Positions 6,119-6,558 of a DNA stretch of 6,558 nucleotides are shown here, one piece after another (positions within the stretch are counted from its first letter, which is position 1; each line of letters starts with the position of its first letter). Source of the DNA: Desulfuromonadales bacterium (GTDB lineage Bacteria > Desulfobacterota > Desulfuromonadia > Desulfuromonadales > UBA2294). Below the pieces are notes generated by a model that saw only the letters and a program-made list of their open reading frames with translations, had not been told where the DNA came from and did no database searches. A program made the translations under genes and the position numbers. Where the stretch lies: positions 1 through 6,558 of the forward strand of contig JAUVAJ010000107.1 in the NCBI GenBank assembly GCA_030591795.1. Reading direction: 5' to 3'.

Positions 6119-6558
6119 TTGAGTGATCCAAAAAAGTCGAAAGAGTTTATCGCCGCTGATCAAAAGCTGGCGAATTTACTTTTTGGACGACAGAATCGCC
6201 ACCTCAAACTGATCGAGCGTTCTCTCGAGGTCCGTATCGGGTCTCAGGGAAACCGCCTCGTGTTTAAGGGTGAAGCGCCCCAGGTACGGTTGGCTCACCG
6301 CTTATGTGAGGAGCTGTACTCCCTGCTACAGGAGGGGTATTCTCTTTATCCACCGGATATTGATTATGCAACCCGCATCCTGAACGCTGATTCAACTGCC
6401 AACCTGAAAGATATTTTTCTCGACACGGTTTTTATCTCTGCACGTAATAAGTACATTTCACCCAAAAGCGTGGCGCAAAAAGCGTATATCGACGCCATGC
6501 GTGGTCATGATATCGTACTGGGCGTCGGTCCGGCTGGCACCGGCAAGACTTATTTGGC
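6119..6558 (+). CDS. PhoH-family ATPase (N-terminal part; continues beyond window)
   Basis: The 146 visible codons give the N-terminal region of a PhoH-like protein (also called YbeZ/PhoL type). Residues about 1-115 form the family's N-terminal domain (LFGRQNRHLKLIERSLEVRI, then a stretch resembling a KH-like nucleic-acid-binding fold, then ISARNKYISPKSVAQKAYID). Walker A GPAGTGKT stands at 137-144, with K143 and T144 for ATP binding. The window ends two codons later, so Walker B and the helicase-like remainder cannot be checked. Family members are linked to RNA metabolism and ribosome assembly, often with ybeY downstream; that neighbour would lie outside the window. Translation most likely starts at TTG. 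The gene is divergent from eno with a 178-base shared intergenic region. The frame is open to the right edge. Confidence 0.93.
   Translation, partial: MSDPKKSKEFIAADQKLANLLFGRQNRHLKLIERSLEVRIGSQGNRLVFKGEAPQVRLAHRLCEELYSLLQEGYSLYPPDIDYATRILNADSTANLKDIFLDTVFISARNKYISPKSVAQKAYIDAMRGHDIVLGVGPAGTGKTYL

Overview
The window carries seven genes of a Gram-negative chromosome with a GC content near the middle of the range. The best guess for the source is a bacterium of the Desulfuromonadia (Geobacter/Desulfuromonas relatives). The main reason is an exact match, in front of lexA, to the LexA box GGTTN2CN4GN3ACC described for Geobacter sulfurreducens. This placement is an inference from one operator plus general gene content, not from a marker gene.

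Left part (1-1812). A long minus-strand gene runs off the left edge. It encodes three divergent CheW-like domains in tandem, followed by a Pro-Glu-Val tetrapeptide repeat track (APEV then EPEV) written in near-perfect 12-bp DNA repeats that continue past the window edge. It has no stop codon inside the window, so a search for closed reading frames would miss it. The 275 bases between it and dinB hold a possible terminator and a small hairpin, but no supported gene.

Middle part (1813-4259). Three minus-strand genes lie in the order lexA, an 82-residue small protein, and dinB. The small protein resembles the DUF6504 type found beside Y-family polymerases in other phyla. It overlaps dinB by ATGA, so the two are probably translationally coupled. 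LexA has all autocleavage residues, and its box covers the -10 region of its own promoter. This looks like a compact DNA damage-response module: a repressor, a translesion polymerase and a small companion. No second LexA box was found before the small gene, so SOS control of dinB would need read-through from lexA or another site.

Right part (4260-6558). A 100-residue zinc-ribbon protein (zf-TFIIB type) is transcribed divergently from lexA with its own strong promoter and ribosome binding site. It converges on enolase (eno, minus strand), and one bidirectional terminator hairpin serves both. Enolase is complete with all catalytic residues. Divergent from it, a PhoH-family ATPase starts at a TTG codon and runs off the right edge just after its Walker A motif. 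Both divergent genes have recognisable extended -10 promoters.

No RNA genes, insertion sequences, CRISPR arrays or attachment sites were seen. The least ordinary items are the triple-CheW/EPEV-repeat protein and the lexA-small protein-dinB module.
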